64,000 bases of DNA from Bradysia coprophila (GCF_014529535.1 NW_023503493.1:12432001-12496000), one strand, 5' to 3'. Counted from the stretch's first letter, positions 34,808-48,219 are shown. Numbers and translations are program-made. Notes: generated from the sequence alone by a model not told the origin.

Positions 34808-35655
34808 ATTTGTATAGTCCGAAATAAAGTAAAATTGCATCCAGATGTTTGACTAGACAATTTAAAGATCTAAATTTCTTAAACTCGTCCGACTACGATC
34901 CACTGATGAAATACGACTCGATTGAATTATATTGAATCAAAACCTGCAATACTTTTCTTTAATCTCATTTCCTTCATCGACAATATAACGTTAATGGTCT
35001 TTTTGTTGAACGTAATAAACGATCTCGTTGAAAATTTTGCGAAATTTCACTATCTGAATTAGTTACAATCAACGATAACAACGTTGATGTTGTTCAATTA
35101 AATTTTTTTAACGAAATACGATGATACATGACCTTTCAAGAGTAGATTAGACAGACTACATCATTAGAAGTGAATTATGTAATTGTGCAATTATACACAC
35201 AGCGAAATTACTTTATAGTTTGACTTTACTGGAATTCGTCCATTTCCGTTTCATTTCAAAATTTCGCTCAAGTGCCGAAAAATTCATAAAAATTGGTTCA
35301 AGCTTTTCTCCAAATTTTGCTTATTTATTCATTGTTCTTACTTTTTTCATCACCGAGAACTAATTCTTCATGAGGAAAATCAATGAATGGATGGAAGTTA
35401 TTCATCTAAAGCTCAAGATTGAAATATGGAAAAATTATGCAAATCAAATACTGGTCACATGGATAATGTGAATGTGAAATGAAAGTGGAAAGTCGTAGTC
35501 TTATCAAGAATAGCATCGATGCTTTCAAATATTAGTCACGACGCGACTTTCGAATTTTAAGCAGAAAAGATTTTATTTCTTCAATTATTTATTTCAAATA
35601 GTTTTTTTGTTTTATTTATTTCGTAATTTTACTTTTTTATTTAATTTAGTAAATA
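34808..35655. other. Intergenic, nothing recognised
   Basis: AT-rich spacer after copy C. The first 70 bases still resemble the 3' flank of copy A (GTATAGTCCGAAATAAAGTA), giving the end of the duplicated block. The remainder holds no recognised feature. Confidence 0.55.
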
Positions 35656-35659
35656 TCCT

Positions 35660-35910
35660 GAGATGGAGGATTTCAATACTTCGTCGAATAAAAAAAGTTT
35701 TTGGAAATCGGTTGAACTTTGCTCCAGTTATCGTGTTAACAAAGAGCAGAAAAGGCTTCCTTCGAGAACTACCACCAGATGGTTGGACCGATACCGCCCA
35801 TTTTCGAACTTGAGGATTTCAATACTTCGTCGATTAAAAAAAAAGTTTTTGAAAATCGGTTGGGATTTACTCAAGTTATCGTGTTAACAAAGGGCACAAA
35901 ATTTTAACAT
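35660..35910 (+). repeat. Tandem pair of an interspersed repeat (family of 12340-12490)
   Basis: GAGGATTTCAATACTTCGTC starts copies at 35668 and 35813, each followed by AAAAAAGTTTTTG-AAATCGG and AGTTATCGTGTTAACAAAG. The unit is about 145 bases. Confidence 0.85.
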
Positions 35911-36137
35911 TTAACGTTTTTTCATCACATTTCCATACATTTTTAATCATAGTGAACGTGTTACGTACGGTGTATTTTCTTTTGTAAAACCCATGACTTA
36001 CAGTCAAGGGAATAATATTTGATTGGCTTGTTTATTCTCTTTTGTTTTTTGCACCAAACTGATAAGGTTAACTATAGCTCTTAGTATTTTAAGGACAGAA
36101 CACGTAGAGGATAATGCTCGAGCAGGCACTTTAGGCA

Positions 36138-36261
36138 CACCGGAAATTGCTAAGGGGTCGAGGAATATCTCCAAATGAATTTATTAAAATTAAAAGTCAA
36201 ATTTTTGATTTTTAGAAATTTATTTGGAGGTATTCCCCGACTCCCTTAGCACTTTCCGGTG
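36138..36261. mobile_element. Small palindromic MITE, about 124 bp
   Basis: CACCGGAAATTGCTAAGG, GAATATCTCCAAAT and AAATTT are mirrored by AAATTTATTTGGAGGTATTC and CCTTAGCACTTTCCGGTG. It lies about 250 bases before the SdhB start. Confidence 0.85.
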
Positions 36262-36512
36262 TTCAATCCAAATTGAATACCACTTCAAGGCCTTCAAGAA
36301 CGTCTCCGTGTAGCGGCTCACATTTTCATCGTAACATCATTCGAATTTCGAACATACGAACTGTCATATGTCTAGTGTCGAAATATATAAACTTCGCAAA
36401 AGGAAAACCTATCTGCAAAACCCAAAACGAATTGTGGTAAAAAACATTGAAATTAATTTATTTATACAAAATCTCGATTAAATTGAACGAAAAACTAATT
36501 TTTGCTTTTAAG

Positions 36513-38108
36513 ATGGCTCTAGCTAATAAGGTACACCGGTGTTTGATGCATCGTGGCATCTTTCAGCAGGTGAGTAAAGAAATAGGCAATTCGGGATTAT
36601 ATAACGAAAAGACGAAAAAAATACAATTTGTTTTGCGGAATGATTGAAAATTGTTCATTGGAATGAAGATTGGAAGGTTTTAGTGAATGGAATGCGATTG
36701 CATTTTTCAGCAGTCATGTAGTGGACTTTTCATTTTATGTTGTATACAAAATGCATTTGTCAAGGTCGCTGTTCATTTAGATTATTGTGAGAGAAAATGT
36801 AATTCAGAAAATTGTCTGTTTGCAATCAAGAGATCAGCTTGAATGTTAATTAATTCTTGACAGTGGGACCTTCCATAGTAGAAGTTCGGTGCAGAATGGG
36901 TCTAAATATCTTTGAGTGTTTTTTTGTCGATCCAAAATAAATCGACAAAATCTCCCAAACATCGCAATAGATTTGCTTAAACCATTAAATTGTGCTTAAC
37001 ATCATGATCATCATCATGTGATTGAAATTGGCAGTCAACAATTTTCTATGACGAAAATTTGTGCCAAAAAAGTTGATAATTTACCTAACATCGCAATTCC
37101 TTTACAGATCCGAACAATTCAAACATCTCAAACACCGTCAGCAGCCGCAGTCCAGCCGAATGAAAAGCCAAAGCGTATGAAAACGTTCGAGATCTATCGA
37201 TGGAATCCGGAAAAGCCCAACGAAAAGCCGTACATGCAAAAGTACGAAATAGATCTGAACGAATGCGCTCCGATGGTATTGGATGCTCTGTTGAAAATTA
37301 AGAACGAAATCGATCCGACGCTAACGTTTCGACGTTCTTGCCGGGAAGGCATCTGCGGGTCATGTTCGATGAACATTGGTGGCACGAACACACTGGCTTG
37401 TATCAGTCGCATCGAAGAGAATTCGAAATCGTGCAAAATTTACCCGTTGCCACACATGTATGTGGTCCGCGATTTGGTGCCGGATATGTCGAATTTCTAC
37501 AAGCAGTATACATCCATCCAGCCGTGGTTACAACGCAAGTGAGTTAAATCGGTGTCTTTGATTTATTGCTAGCCCCCACTCATCGCTGATTTCTGCAGGA
37601 ACAACGAAAAGCCGGGAAGTGCGCAGTATTTGCAAGACGTTTCCGATCGTCAGAAATTGGATGGTCTCTATGAATGTATTTTGTGTGCGTGTTGTTCAAC
37701 ATCCTGTCCATCATACTGGTGGAATGCTGATAAGTACTTAGGGCCAGCTGTTCTCATGCAGGTAAATGACGATGCATAAAATCACTTCTAACACCGAATT
37801 AACGGCACTTATTGTTCGTAGGCATATCGTTGGATTATTGATTCACGCGACGAGAAGACGGCCGAGCGTTTGGATAAATTGAGAGATCCATTCAGTGTGT
37901 ATCGTTGCCATACTATCATGAATTGCACGAAAACGTGTCCGAAGGTTTGTCATCAGTTTCTTTAATAGTTGGACGAGGGTTTGATTGTTGATTTCGATTT
38001 TAGGGTTTGAATCCTGGTAAGGCCATTGCTGAGCTAAAACGTCTATTATCCGGACTGCACAACAAACCAGAACCGAAATTGGAAACAGCAGCTTTGCATA
38101 AAAATTAA
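36513..38108 (+). CDS. SdhB: Succinate dehydrogenase iron-sulfur subunit, mitochondrial
   Basis: Five exons: 36513-36569, 37108-37538, 37599-37761, 37822-37944 and 38004-38108, joined in frame to 292 residues (Drosophila SdhB is about 297). It is the iron-sulfur subunit of complex II, passing electrons from FAD in subunit A to ubiquinone at the inner mitochondrial membrane. All cluster ligands are present: 2Fe-2S in [13 protein letters not shown] with a later Cys in TLAC, 4Fe-4S in [12 protein letters not shown], and 3Fe-4S in [14 protein letters not shown]. The basic first exon ([19 protein letters not shown]) fits a mitochondrial presequence. The 538-base first intron separates presequence from mature protein. 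A TATA-like ATATATAAAC lies about 125 bases upstream of the ATG. Confidence 0.97.
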
Positions 38109-38143
38109 ATTTGTTTGTGAGTGGCTTGAGTTGTGTTGAAGTA

Positions 38144-38149
38144 AATAAA
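38144..38149 (+). terminator. Polyadenylation signal of SdhB
   Basis: AATAAA occurs 36 bases after the SdhB stop codon, a typical short 3' untranslated region. Confidence 0.7.
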
Positions 38150-38640
38150 AATCTTGTCAACTTTACAATGCCGATTGATATTTTGAATTCGAATTGTTGG
38201 CTTTTCGGGGGTTCCGGAACGATTCAGGCGCTCGATTTTGTGTCTGCAAACTGTGGAAAACTCACGAGAAAACTATTCTAGAATTGAAAGAGGTGATGAT
38301 CAAATATCGTTATGTAGCTTGTGGTGCTGAAAATGTAGATTAAAATTTGCCTTGTCGCTAAAATAGATTTTTGAGTGAGGATATGTTGAAATGATCTAAG
38401 TAATAAAGGTTCATGTAGAGCCATTTTCTTTCCGTTTCCTTATTTTTTGTCCTCGACCTATTTGGATGTTGTGTTACATTGGAATCTGGACAACACTTCA
38501 GCAAAGATCTTCGAAAATTCTCTTATGGATTGTTGAATCTATCAGACAGATAATGTTCTGATGGTGAGTCTTTCAGGAGAACTACTGAATGTGTTGAAAA
38601 CTTAGTAGGGTTATGCGCCGACCAAGGATTCGCAATGAAG
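38150..38640. other. Intergenic, nothing recognised
   Basis: No gene, RNA or structured repeat seen between SdhB and the possible LTR fragment. Confidence 0.5.
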
Positions 38641-38646
38641 TGGTCA

Positions 38647-39005
38647 GTGTTCCGAACATTCGGAGCGGTTTTATGTTACACGTAAAGTTGGTACAGTCAA
38701 TGATTGTTGTAATGATTGTAACTTCATTGTTATCATATGTACAAGAAAGAATTTAGTTTGAACTATAACGTTGAAACGATAACACCGGTATTTTTATTCG
38801 AACAATAATCAAGCCCATGTTTACCCTAGACATTTGGGGGCTCGTCCGGTAATATCCGTAGCAGTTTCGTGTTATAATTGTAAAAGCAATCGGCTGTAAA
38901 GTAAGAAGTTTTTCGAATTAACGGTCGATGAAATGTTAAATTTGCGAAAGTGAGAACAATCGAAATCAGTAGAACAGTAGCGACATTTCAAAGTTTACCC
39001 TAGAC
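38647..39005 (+). mobile_element. Possible LTR fragment with tRNA-Pro-type primer-binding site
   Basis: TGGGGGCTCGTCCGG at 38835-38849 matches the start of the classical tRNA-Pro primer-binding site used by several LTR elements. It follows a CA (38831-38832), as an LTR end would. A TGTTCCGAACATTCGG at 38647 could be the LTR start. TTTACCCTAGACA occurs both just before this site and again at 38989. No gag or pol frame follows, so at most a remnant LTR and leader remain. Confidence 0.4.
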
Positions 39006-39189
39006 AGTCAGGTCATAGTTTAGAATTTCAACCGCTAACACTTCCGTCAATCAGATTTATGATACTAATCTCTCGCTGTTCTTAATGTAACGAAAAACTG
39101 AATAACGCAGTTTTGTGTTTATTCATCAGTTCAGACAGATATGAGAAAAAAAAATTGACTGCGATCTTCTCTGCAGAAGTCTTCAATTT

Positions 39190-39600
39190 TGCCAAAGAGG
39201 GATTTTTTTGAAAAACAGCCTACCGAAATCGGACGCATTTTCCAATGGACCTAGAAAGGTATTCGACCCTAGAAACTAAAACTTCTTTCAAAAACCGAAA
39301 ACTTGCACTTTTCTTACAAAAAATTCTCCAGTTACACGAGCCGTACAGGGTCGTGTGGGGAGTCATTAGAAAGGTAATCACATGTACTATTGAGCCGAAT
39401 AGGGACTTATTGGGTTTATAATTCATTGACACTGAAATATATGCAGTTTAAGTTTTCAACCGAAGACTCACACTGTTCTTACTGAAATTTCTCGTACACA
39501 AAACGTACATGGTCGTGTGGGGTATCATTTGAACGGTAATTTTATTTGCTTTTAGGCCAAATAGGGACTTATGGGGTTTGGATGCATATGCGATGAAATA
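39190..39600 (+). repeat. Interspersed repeat with partial tandem duplication (family of 2456-2780)
   Basis: Blocks match the 2.5 kb copy. The second half (from about 39455) repeats CTTACTGAAATTTCTC, GGTCGTGTGGGG, CATT-GAA-GGTAAT and AATAGGGACTTATGGGG, so a roughly 150-base unit is present about twice. No coding. Confidence 0.65.
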
Positions 39601-42600
39601 TGTACACCTAAACATTTCAACTTCTATTTCATGTCAGTTAGTTTCTTATTTTTTATTGGTAAAATTCGTAAAATTGGATTTTAAAATGGCCGATTTCATA
39701 CAAAAATTCACCTTCTGTGACGATTCTCGTCGTCTTGATGATGTGGTGATTTTTTTTTTAATCTGTAAAATCATCAGAAGTGGTGTGTTCCCGCGTATTT
39801 AATAAAATGGCGATCTGCGTGACCTCCTCAAGTTTACAGCCTTGGGAACAACTCAAACCAAACTTATCACTTATTTGAAAGTCGCCGACTGAATTTTCTT
39901 AAATTATATTTGATTTTCTCACTGCTAGAATTTGGGTGTCTAATCAAAACTTCACACAAACTGTATTGTTAAATTCCTAACTTTTATATCCAAGGATATA
40001 AGATCTACTTAGTGTACAACGCGAGCGCAGTTAACTTAATTAATTACAACCCCTTTTTATAGAAAGTCGGTAGTTGAAGCCGCATAGCGAAACATTTTTA
40101 CTCTGTGGGTATGAGCTGTGTCAAATTTACTTAAAAAAAGATGATATTTTATGAACAAAAGTGATATTCTACGAATTTTGCTAAAAAGAAAAACATGCGA
40201 AAAAGAGGACGAATAGAAACCGAACATTTAAGCAGGATACCACGTCAAAAGCACTCAATAAAAATGCAGTACGGAGTTTATTCGTGAATTTTATTTGATA
40301 TACTGTATTTTTAGAGTCATACTTGATTTTCAATATATATAATGTTTACGAGTTGTTTATCGATTTCTATATATAATAGTTTTTGCTGTGTGTCTTCTTG
40401 TGTATCTGTGTGTGTTTTTCTTTCTTTTAAATTTGCAATTTAACTCAATCTCTTTCCGTAATTATAATTTCATTTTCTTTTTATTATAAATATTTGTTTT
40501 GGTTCTAACTCTTTCTTCATTTATCTATATAAATTCAATTTATTTTTAGTTTTTAAATATTTTTCTGTTTTTTTTTTATATAATCTAATTAGTCATCCAT
40601 CAAAGACGATAGATTCTTATTTATATATATTTGGGGTAAGAATTATTTTGTTTTGTTTTAAATTGTTTAAATTCAATTAAATTTCTTATTTACAAATTTC
40701 ATTTTTTCGAATGATTACTGAACCTAAACCATAGTAAAATGGAATTATGATTAAAACAATTAAATTTGTAAGTGTTTTGTCCTTATCCTTTTACATCTTT
40801 TATTATTCTAAATAGGTTCCCTTTTAATTCTTTGTTGTTTAAATATAATTTCTCTTTTGTTATAGTAGCGTATCCTCTGTTTGTCACTTTGGACACTAAA
40901 ATTTCAGTTTTCGTGGAAGATATTTCTAACTTTTTTTTATCATTTCTAGGCTTTCATATCTAAGCCGAGTCCTAGTAATTTTTTGATTTATGTAAATTCT
41001 TAACTTCGACGAAAATTGGTATAAGTCTTCAATGCCATTTACAAAGTCATTTCTTAAAATTTCCAATCAATAGGATTCTTTAAAGATTATTCCATTGATT
41101 AAGCAAGCGGTTTGGTAAAACTTTGGTACAACACCCACCTTTAGTAACAACCTTGGAGTTGCATAAGATCTTCAATTTTAAAAAGTTTTTCTGTTTACCA
41201 TTGTCTTCTTTAGCTAATTTTTTCTGGGTTCGGTTAACTTTAGAAAATAGTTTATATTTGACGTTATTTCGAGTCGTGGAACTTAGTGACGCGATTTTGT
41301 CCGAGACCACAACACTGCTACAAGCATTAACACTATGAATCATACGTCAATTTTGGAGGCTCAAGTGGTAAGAGTTCATTTTCTTGAAAATTATTGAAAT
41401 TTATGAAAATTCTCGAAATTCATGAATTTTTCAAAAAAAAATCAAAACTTCCAAGAAATTAGATGTTCTTGAAATTTTCGAAATTCTTGAAAATGCTCAA
41501 AACTCTACAGTTAAAGAAATTTTCTGGCTTTAGTAGTGCATTCTTAATCCATAGTAAAATTTCTGGCGCTCAGGTGGTAGTCGAAAACTACGAAAATTCG
41601 TAATGTATTTGTGGAAAGTCTAATTTCGAATAAAATTTCTACTACCAAAATTAAAATGAAATCGAAGACATTAGCCGAAAAAATGGGAAGATACTTTCCA
41701 AGAATGTTTCAAACCAATGCATTTTAAAATTGATGTACCTCTCTATACGCACAATAAGTGTATGCATAAGCATACGTACTGTACTTCCTCCATACAAAAC
41801 ACGTATCAGGTCAAATACGTATTTTGTATGGACAAAAATTGAAAATTATACTGAAAATACGTATATACTTTTTCGGCGATTTTTTTTTTCTCGCTCGGGT
41901 GGCTTTACCAAACTCTCGAACCTGCTTACTCCATTTCCGATGGAAAAACTCTGTCTAGGATGAATTAACAACATTTGACCATATTTAACATTGTAAATGC
42001 CTTTCGTAAATTGCACCTCTTTTAAACAAAAATTATTGATGGGGAGCTTTTTGCTCGACTGATTATTTTATTTGTTCAATTTACGTCGTCCATGTTGTAG
42101 AAATGTGTGATTTTGTTAGGTAAATCTTCTTTCCAAATTTTGAAATTTATTTTAAAATTTATAAATCAAGGCGCGGTTAAGTGTAGTTAAGCTTTCTGTT
42201 AACAATAATCCATTTTAGTTGTATGTTATAAGTGTTTTGTTGCGTCTCTCAGAATGTAAACAAGTTAATGTTGGTATGGTAAATGCAATAATATTAGTAG
42301 CAGTTAATAGTAGTAGTAGTATAGTGTGCGATTTGACTTTTTAAAATGTATTTTTTGCTTATTCAGATTCCTTTCGTATAAGGGGTTTTCTCTCAGTTTT
42401 AGATTTTCAGACTATTTGCGATGCCTTAAAATCTTAACAATTCCATTTATTTATTTAAACAAGCGAAAAAAAAGACTGCTCACAAAGGCGCAGTCAGTAA
42501 AAAAACGATCTTTTCATCAACAAATAAATATTACAATAAATAAAAATCATCTACTCTACTTCTCCCTAATGTTCCTAGAATGCATGCCGCATTTCCTCTT

Positions 42601-43815
42601 TAAAATCTCCATTTCAGAGATTGCACTTTTGATCTCCACTTGAAAAATATTGGAGATAAAAGTTTACGTTTTTAACGTGGACGTAAGATTTTAAGTAAAA
42701 AATTGAAATTAGAAACTAGGTGTACTGTTTTGGGTTATTTTAGCGAGGATATAGGCCCAGAACTGAATAGGAATGAGCAGTGGTATTACTATAGAGCGTT
42801 TGGTATAAAGAATTTGAGAAAATAGGTTTTCTGAAACAATGCTCTGTCGTTGGTGCACGACACAAAAAACCGTTGGAGTTACTATCACCTCAAGAAAATG
42901 TTTTCCTTGACGATATTGGTAGTCAGTTTATTACGCAAAACACAGTGTCTTTGCTTTTAAATATCTTTCGAGAGCTTTAAGCTTATTCTGTGTTCGACTA
43001 AAATATTCCACTTCTCCGATGAAATACAAAAATAAACTTAAGGCTTTCGAAACCTCTCCAGCATGGCAGGCAACGGAAATGAACTCGAATAAAAAGATTG
43101 AATTTAGAAGAATCTTTTTCGAAAATTATTATCATCTTGCGCATAACCTGAACGAATAAACAATTGTCAGTACTACGTTGCTCGTTGGATTTGATCTCTA
43201 ACATCGCTAAAGAACTCATAATATTTTCAGTTTCGAAGGAATTGTAACTAACATTTTGTTACTCTAAAATCTGTTTTTAAAACAAAATGTGTGTGTGGTA
43301 TACGAACATCAAATACGATTAGTCGTAAGAAAACAGCTAGCAAAACCAAAACTGTTCACATTAAAAAAACGACTATACATCACACGTGAAAAAATTGAAA
43401 AAATTGTATACATCAACTGCACGACACTTTACATAAAAAGTATACAAACGTGTAAACCATTTTTCACACAAAATCGTTATTTACTTCGATGAAATGAATT
43501 GTTTAGCTTAAAGCGAGAGGCAGTTCTTTTTCTTTCATTTTTAGTTTTATTTTGTGAAATTCATCAACCAAGCTTTTGTCCAGCGTAAAGCTTTCAAGAG
43601 CTTTCGACTTATGTGTAAACTATATATAAATTAACCGTGTGGTTTTGTACCGTTTTAAAACCGGTTAACTCTTCCGGCGCACATCTTATCAACCTATTTC
43701 TCTAATTGTAAACGATTTTCAACATTACGCTCTCAAATTCTCTATTTTGCCAACGTGTCGGCTGTGTTCTGTTCTGTTGATGAACTCCCGCTGATCAACT
43801 CATCACATAATTTTT
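39601..43815. other. AT-rich intergenic region or long 3' untranslated region of the TRMT9B-like gene
   Basis: 4.2 kb with strong AT bias, runs of T and A, and an AGT microsatellite at 42297-42325. Frames here are short and of low complexity. The part nearest 43815 is probably the 3' untranslated region of the minus-strand gene, but its length cannot be set without transcripts. Confidence 0.5.
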
Positions 43816-46800
43816 CTAAATTGTCCAAACTTGCACTTTCTCGGCTACGACACACCACGACGCTCGTTCATAATACGACGATACAATATGCAAACTGGCT
43901 ACATGTTCCACCAGCGCATCTAATTCACCCTCCCGAAACACATGATAATATCGATGGTGTGTGGATGAACCACCAACGGATGGACTGTCCAACGATGCTG
44001 TGCTATTCGAATGTGGCCACGAATCTTTCGATTCGGACGATCGTTGTTGCGACCGTTTCCGTTTACAATTCGATAGTCCGGGCGCATTGCTGCTAGCATT
44101 GCTAATGTTCAAACTTTGCTGGCTACTTAAACTAACATTTAGATTATCGTTACTATTAATAATTGAAGCAATATCGTCTTGACAGAACTTTTGGTCATCA
44201 TCGTCATGATCATCCGACGAATTGACGTCGTCTTTGACGTTACCATTCGTCTTTGGTCCATCGCATTTCGTATCATCGTCATCGTTTTCATTTTCCGTAT
44301 CTTCTTCGATTAACAATGCCATATCATAATTGGATATTACCCTGTGTTCATCCGATTCCGGTTCGTTTTTCGGTGATAATTCGTCCTCCTCCTTGATGGT
44401 TGAACTGGTCGAATTATTTTGGTATTGATGCATATTTAAGTTAGCTAACATTAAACGACGCTCCCGAAGCTCTTCGCGCAATGAATTTAAGTCTTTCATT
44501 TCACCATTGAGCTTTTTAATGTACGGATCATCTAAGTTAAAAATTGATTGTTTATCGTTAATAATATCACTTATACTTTGATCAATGTCTTCGTCAACTA
44601 TGTTAGCCTCGCCGTCCAATTCCTTCAGCAATTGAGCACTGAGCTTTTCCGCAAAATCCACTAAATGTTGCCTATTCACAAAATTAACATCATGCGCGTC
44701 CCCATTCGTTTTGCCATTCGATTCCGGCTCGGTCGCCGTTTCCGTCGGTGACTTCGTCACCTCAACATTGTCCGAACTGTTTACCGATTGCGAATCATTG
44801 TCATTCGGTTTGATCAGCTTCGGTACACTGATCACACTATCTATGGAGTCCGGTGACGATGGTTCACTGGAATCACTATCTAAATCGTCCGTTTCTGGAT
44901 TGAAAATTTCAATCGGAATCGCCAATTTCGGCACGGCTGGGCTGGCTTCGTTTGTGCGTCGTACCATCGGAAATTTCATTGTTCGCTTGAATTTTGGAAT
45001 TTGTGGCAAATTGTTAACGATCTGTTTGGTGATTCGTTGGAATTTTGGCGATAGTTTTTGATTTAAAAAGTTTTTGCTTGAGTCGTCAGACTGGTGGATG
45101 TGCGCTTGATCGAATGGGAAACGAGTCGGTGCTTCGTCCACTGAAGATTTCGTTTGTAATTTACATATGAGTGGAGCTGGTGAATGGGCTGGTGTCGGAC
45201 AGGTCATGGTTAGTGGGGATGTTGGCACTGATGGCGTTCTTATATTATTTGTTGGTTCATTGTTCGGTTGCTGTTCTGGTTTGTTGTTGCCAACAAAAAT
45301 CACAGATGCAAAACTGTCCTCATCGATGCTGGTGTCACTGGTCAAGCTGTTTTCCTTCGATGAATCTGATCCACTCTCTCTGGAATGTCGCCGTGTCTTC
45401 GGTTCTTTCTCATTGTTATTTCCATACTTAATTGTACCGCTGATTGGAACATTCGGCGACGATCCCGTCTGTGTGGAATCTTTTAATACTGCGGTTTCAG
45501 TGCTTTCTTGGCTAGTTTTAAAGTTCTGCATGATCTTTTCCAACGAACTTTTCGTAACTCTTTCCAAACTTCCCGTCGATGTTTTTAATTTGGATGTGAA
45601 GCCCTCTCGGATCACTTGCAATCTCTTCGTAAATACTGAACGGCACAAAAAGGCTTCGTTGAGTGATATTTGCTTCTGGATGCGTTTTCGTACCCGTTCC
45701 TTCTCACGAATACGATTTTCGGCCATTAACTCTTCATTCAACGAACTCTGTTTACGCAAATAGGGTTTGGCTTCATCAGTGAAGTTCTCTTCCGGCAGGA
45801 CGAACGCCTCATCGTAAATTGATTGTTTCTGCTTAACAAGTTTGGGTCGACGTTTGTCGATCGATGGTTGTGCTGGCTTATTTTCCGGTATTTGTGCTCC
45901 CAAACTTGGAACGCTCGAACGCGAACGAACTATTTGACGTGGTGGCGGATTCAATATGCTGCCGAGACTCCGACTTTTCAGACCCGCTGATAATGGGGGC
46001 TCTGGAAAATCTTCAAAGTCTTCCAATCGACGCAATTCTATCGGTAAATCTTTCGCGTCTTCGTAGTCTAGACTACTTCCATTTTTGGTGTCTTTTGAGT
46101 TCCAAGAGTCGAGGAACCACGGATGTCGTTTTCCTCCAGCGAGTTTCTGGAATTTTCAGTGTAATCTTTGACACATTCACAATACTCAATGTTACGCAAT
46201 TACCTGTATGGCACGTCGAACAAAACTGTAGCACGATTCCCCAGGCGAAGACGATAAGCTAGAACTGTCTCCATCTCCAGCCGAACGACTTGAGTTGGTC
46301 GAGTCTTCAGTGTATGCATGGTATGGCGGAAGATAGTCTTCTTCGTCTTCTATAATTGAAAACGGTTAGTGCTTTCTAACAATTTATTGTGAATAGGGAC
46401 CCTCGAACCATCATCCGAAATATTGGTACTTCTGCTTTTCGGTGGTTGCCACGGAATGAGTACATCTTGTGACTCGAAACGTCGTTGTTTCTGTTCCAAT
46501 GCCCACACTGTAATTATAACACGTCCACCGATTCGAAGTATTCTAGCGAGTTCTCGTATAGCTCCGACTCGTCTTTCAGTCGTCGCAAAATGATGTACAA
46601 CAGCGACAGATAGGACCGCATCGAACGTCTCATCGCGAAATGGCAATTCTAAATTGTCACATAACGCCACCTGAAATTGCGAGTCGTTTTGTTTTACATT
46701 CACTTGAAACGGCAGTAGATTTTCAGCTTATTACCTCTCCACCTTTCGATTTCGTCAGTTTGGCCAATCGATAACATCGATCTATGCCGAGTGTATAAAT

Positions 46801-47033
46801 TAGCGGATTACAACTGTTCAAATATCGACCATTGCCGCAACCCACATCGCAAACCAGTGATGAGGGCTCTAAGGCCGCTAGGAATTGGGCAACTTTCGGT
46901 CGAATCGATCCGGTTGGCTCTACACAATTCTCATAAACGTCGTGGACGTAGGCTCGTTCGAGGGCTGCCGATCGTCCACTGCTATTGTTTCGAGTTTTCT
47001 CTCCAGATATTTCATCCTGTTGTTGTTCCTCGT
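43816..47033 (-). CDS. fid: TRMT9B / fire dancer-like tRNA methyltransferase 9B orthologue (first exon not found)
   Basis: Four exons on minus: 47033-46735, 46670-46409, 46349-46204 and 46146-43816, in phase. They give about 1012 residues after an unseen first exon that must supply a start codon and one base. The N-terminal part is a class I methyltransferase fold: SLVCDVGCGNGRYL (SAM-binding motif I), NPLIYTLGIDRC, LCDNLELPFRDETFDAVLSV and RILRIGGRVIITVWALEQKQ. The long middle is disordered and Ser/Asp-rich. The end, RYYHVFREGELDALVEHV then ASWCVVAEK, is the conserved Trm9/ALKBH8-family tail. CYSFVRRAIQ and DYLPPYHAY are typical of TRMT9B rather than Trm9 itself. Related enzymes modify wobble uridine in tRNA. 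TRMT9B's activity is less settled, and Drosophila fid acts at synapses. Confidence 0.88.
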
Positions 47034-47470
47034 CTGAAATTTAAACATTTTTAGATGGATTTTAGGGTCCTTTATGAATCAGGCAAATAAGATTATCTCT
47101 AATCTATTAAGCATAGAACGGTGCTGCACGGCACTTTGAGTCTAATAGACCCACATTTTGAAACATTTGCGTAAACGATTCGATAAACTGGTACAAATAC
47201 TTTTCTTTCTGATCCCTAGACGGGCACTAAGTATCTAGTGCATGTGTAGAACGTCACTCGTCGTACAAAATCTAACTTGATGTCAAATCCTACGTGAAGG
47301 TATTGCGGTCGCAAATGATGAATGTTTAAAAAATAAAATTTTGTTGAAATGTTCAAGGTTTCAAGTTTTCAACTTGTCTGACACGACTACCATCGGCGCC
47401 CTAACGAGCTTCTAGGACTTCAAAACTAAAGTCTTAGTACAACGCTTTCGTATTTATCCAATAATTTTAT
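47034..47470. other. Upstream of the TRMT9B-like internal exon, nothing recognised
   Basis: Starts with a splice acceptor (AAATTTCAG on minus at 47034-47042), so this is intron of the minus-strand gene. The missing initial coding exon was not identified. Confidence 0.6.
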
Positions 47471-47636
47471 AATTCACGCCGTAAGTGTGCCTAAAATTTG
47501 AATTTTAAGTGAACGATTTGATGAAAAAGTGAACCGAAAAGTACATTTCAACGCTTCATTGTATGAAAATGACGCTACGTTAGAAAGACCTCAGCACTTT
47601 GCATTTTGAATTTCAACCGAACTTACGGCGTGAATT
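47471..47636. mobile_element. MITE of about 166 bp
   Basis: AATTCACGCCGTAAGT (47471) and ACTTACGGCGTGAATT (47621) form the inverted ends, with partial complementarity continuing about 15 bases inward. Confidence 0.8.
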
Positions 47637-48219
47637 TGTCATAGGTTTTGAACCGTGGCCTAAAGAGGATTCTAACAGAAACAATTCAATTTTCCCAATA
47701 ACACTTAAATGAGTCCTTCACCACAAGTCCTTCAACGATAAAATCCTTCAATAAATTGATCTTAAACCATCTTCAGAGCGCATTTGCCTAAAAATAAATT
47801 CTAATCTTGTAGCTGATGTTCTTGCATAAACTTTCGCTGGAAAAGTCAATAAAAATCAAACATTAACTTTTACAAAAAGTTCCAAAGTTATTGTTTGAAT
47901 TTTTTATTGTCCTTTCGCTTTATTTTGTGTTGTGATTAAAATTTTGTGTCGTTGTGTGTGTGATATACATATTTCCGAATTTCCATTCTTCGTGAGCGTC
48001 AATCTACCCAATATTATATCGATGGTTTTACAACAACAAACATTACTGGTGTCGTATACAACCTCTATAACGGTACGTGCTGTACCCATAGAGGAATTAT
48101 GACTCGAAATTCATTGAAAAATAATAACACACACACCACTAAAACGAAAACGTCAACTTTAGTTTTCTTTTGACATTTTGAGTCCCTTTACTTTTGACAT
48201 TAAGAGTCCCTTTTATGTC

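Noticed and set aside
36263-36512. Iron-responsive element in the SdhB leader, as known for Drosophila SdhB mRNA
   Set aside because: No CAGTG loop with a paired stem is seen. The nearest candidate reads TAGTGT and lacks a good stem.
44711-45763. Plus frames up to 198 codons
   Set aside because: Antisense to the long last exon of the TRMT9B-like gene, which has clear family similarity at its end.
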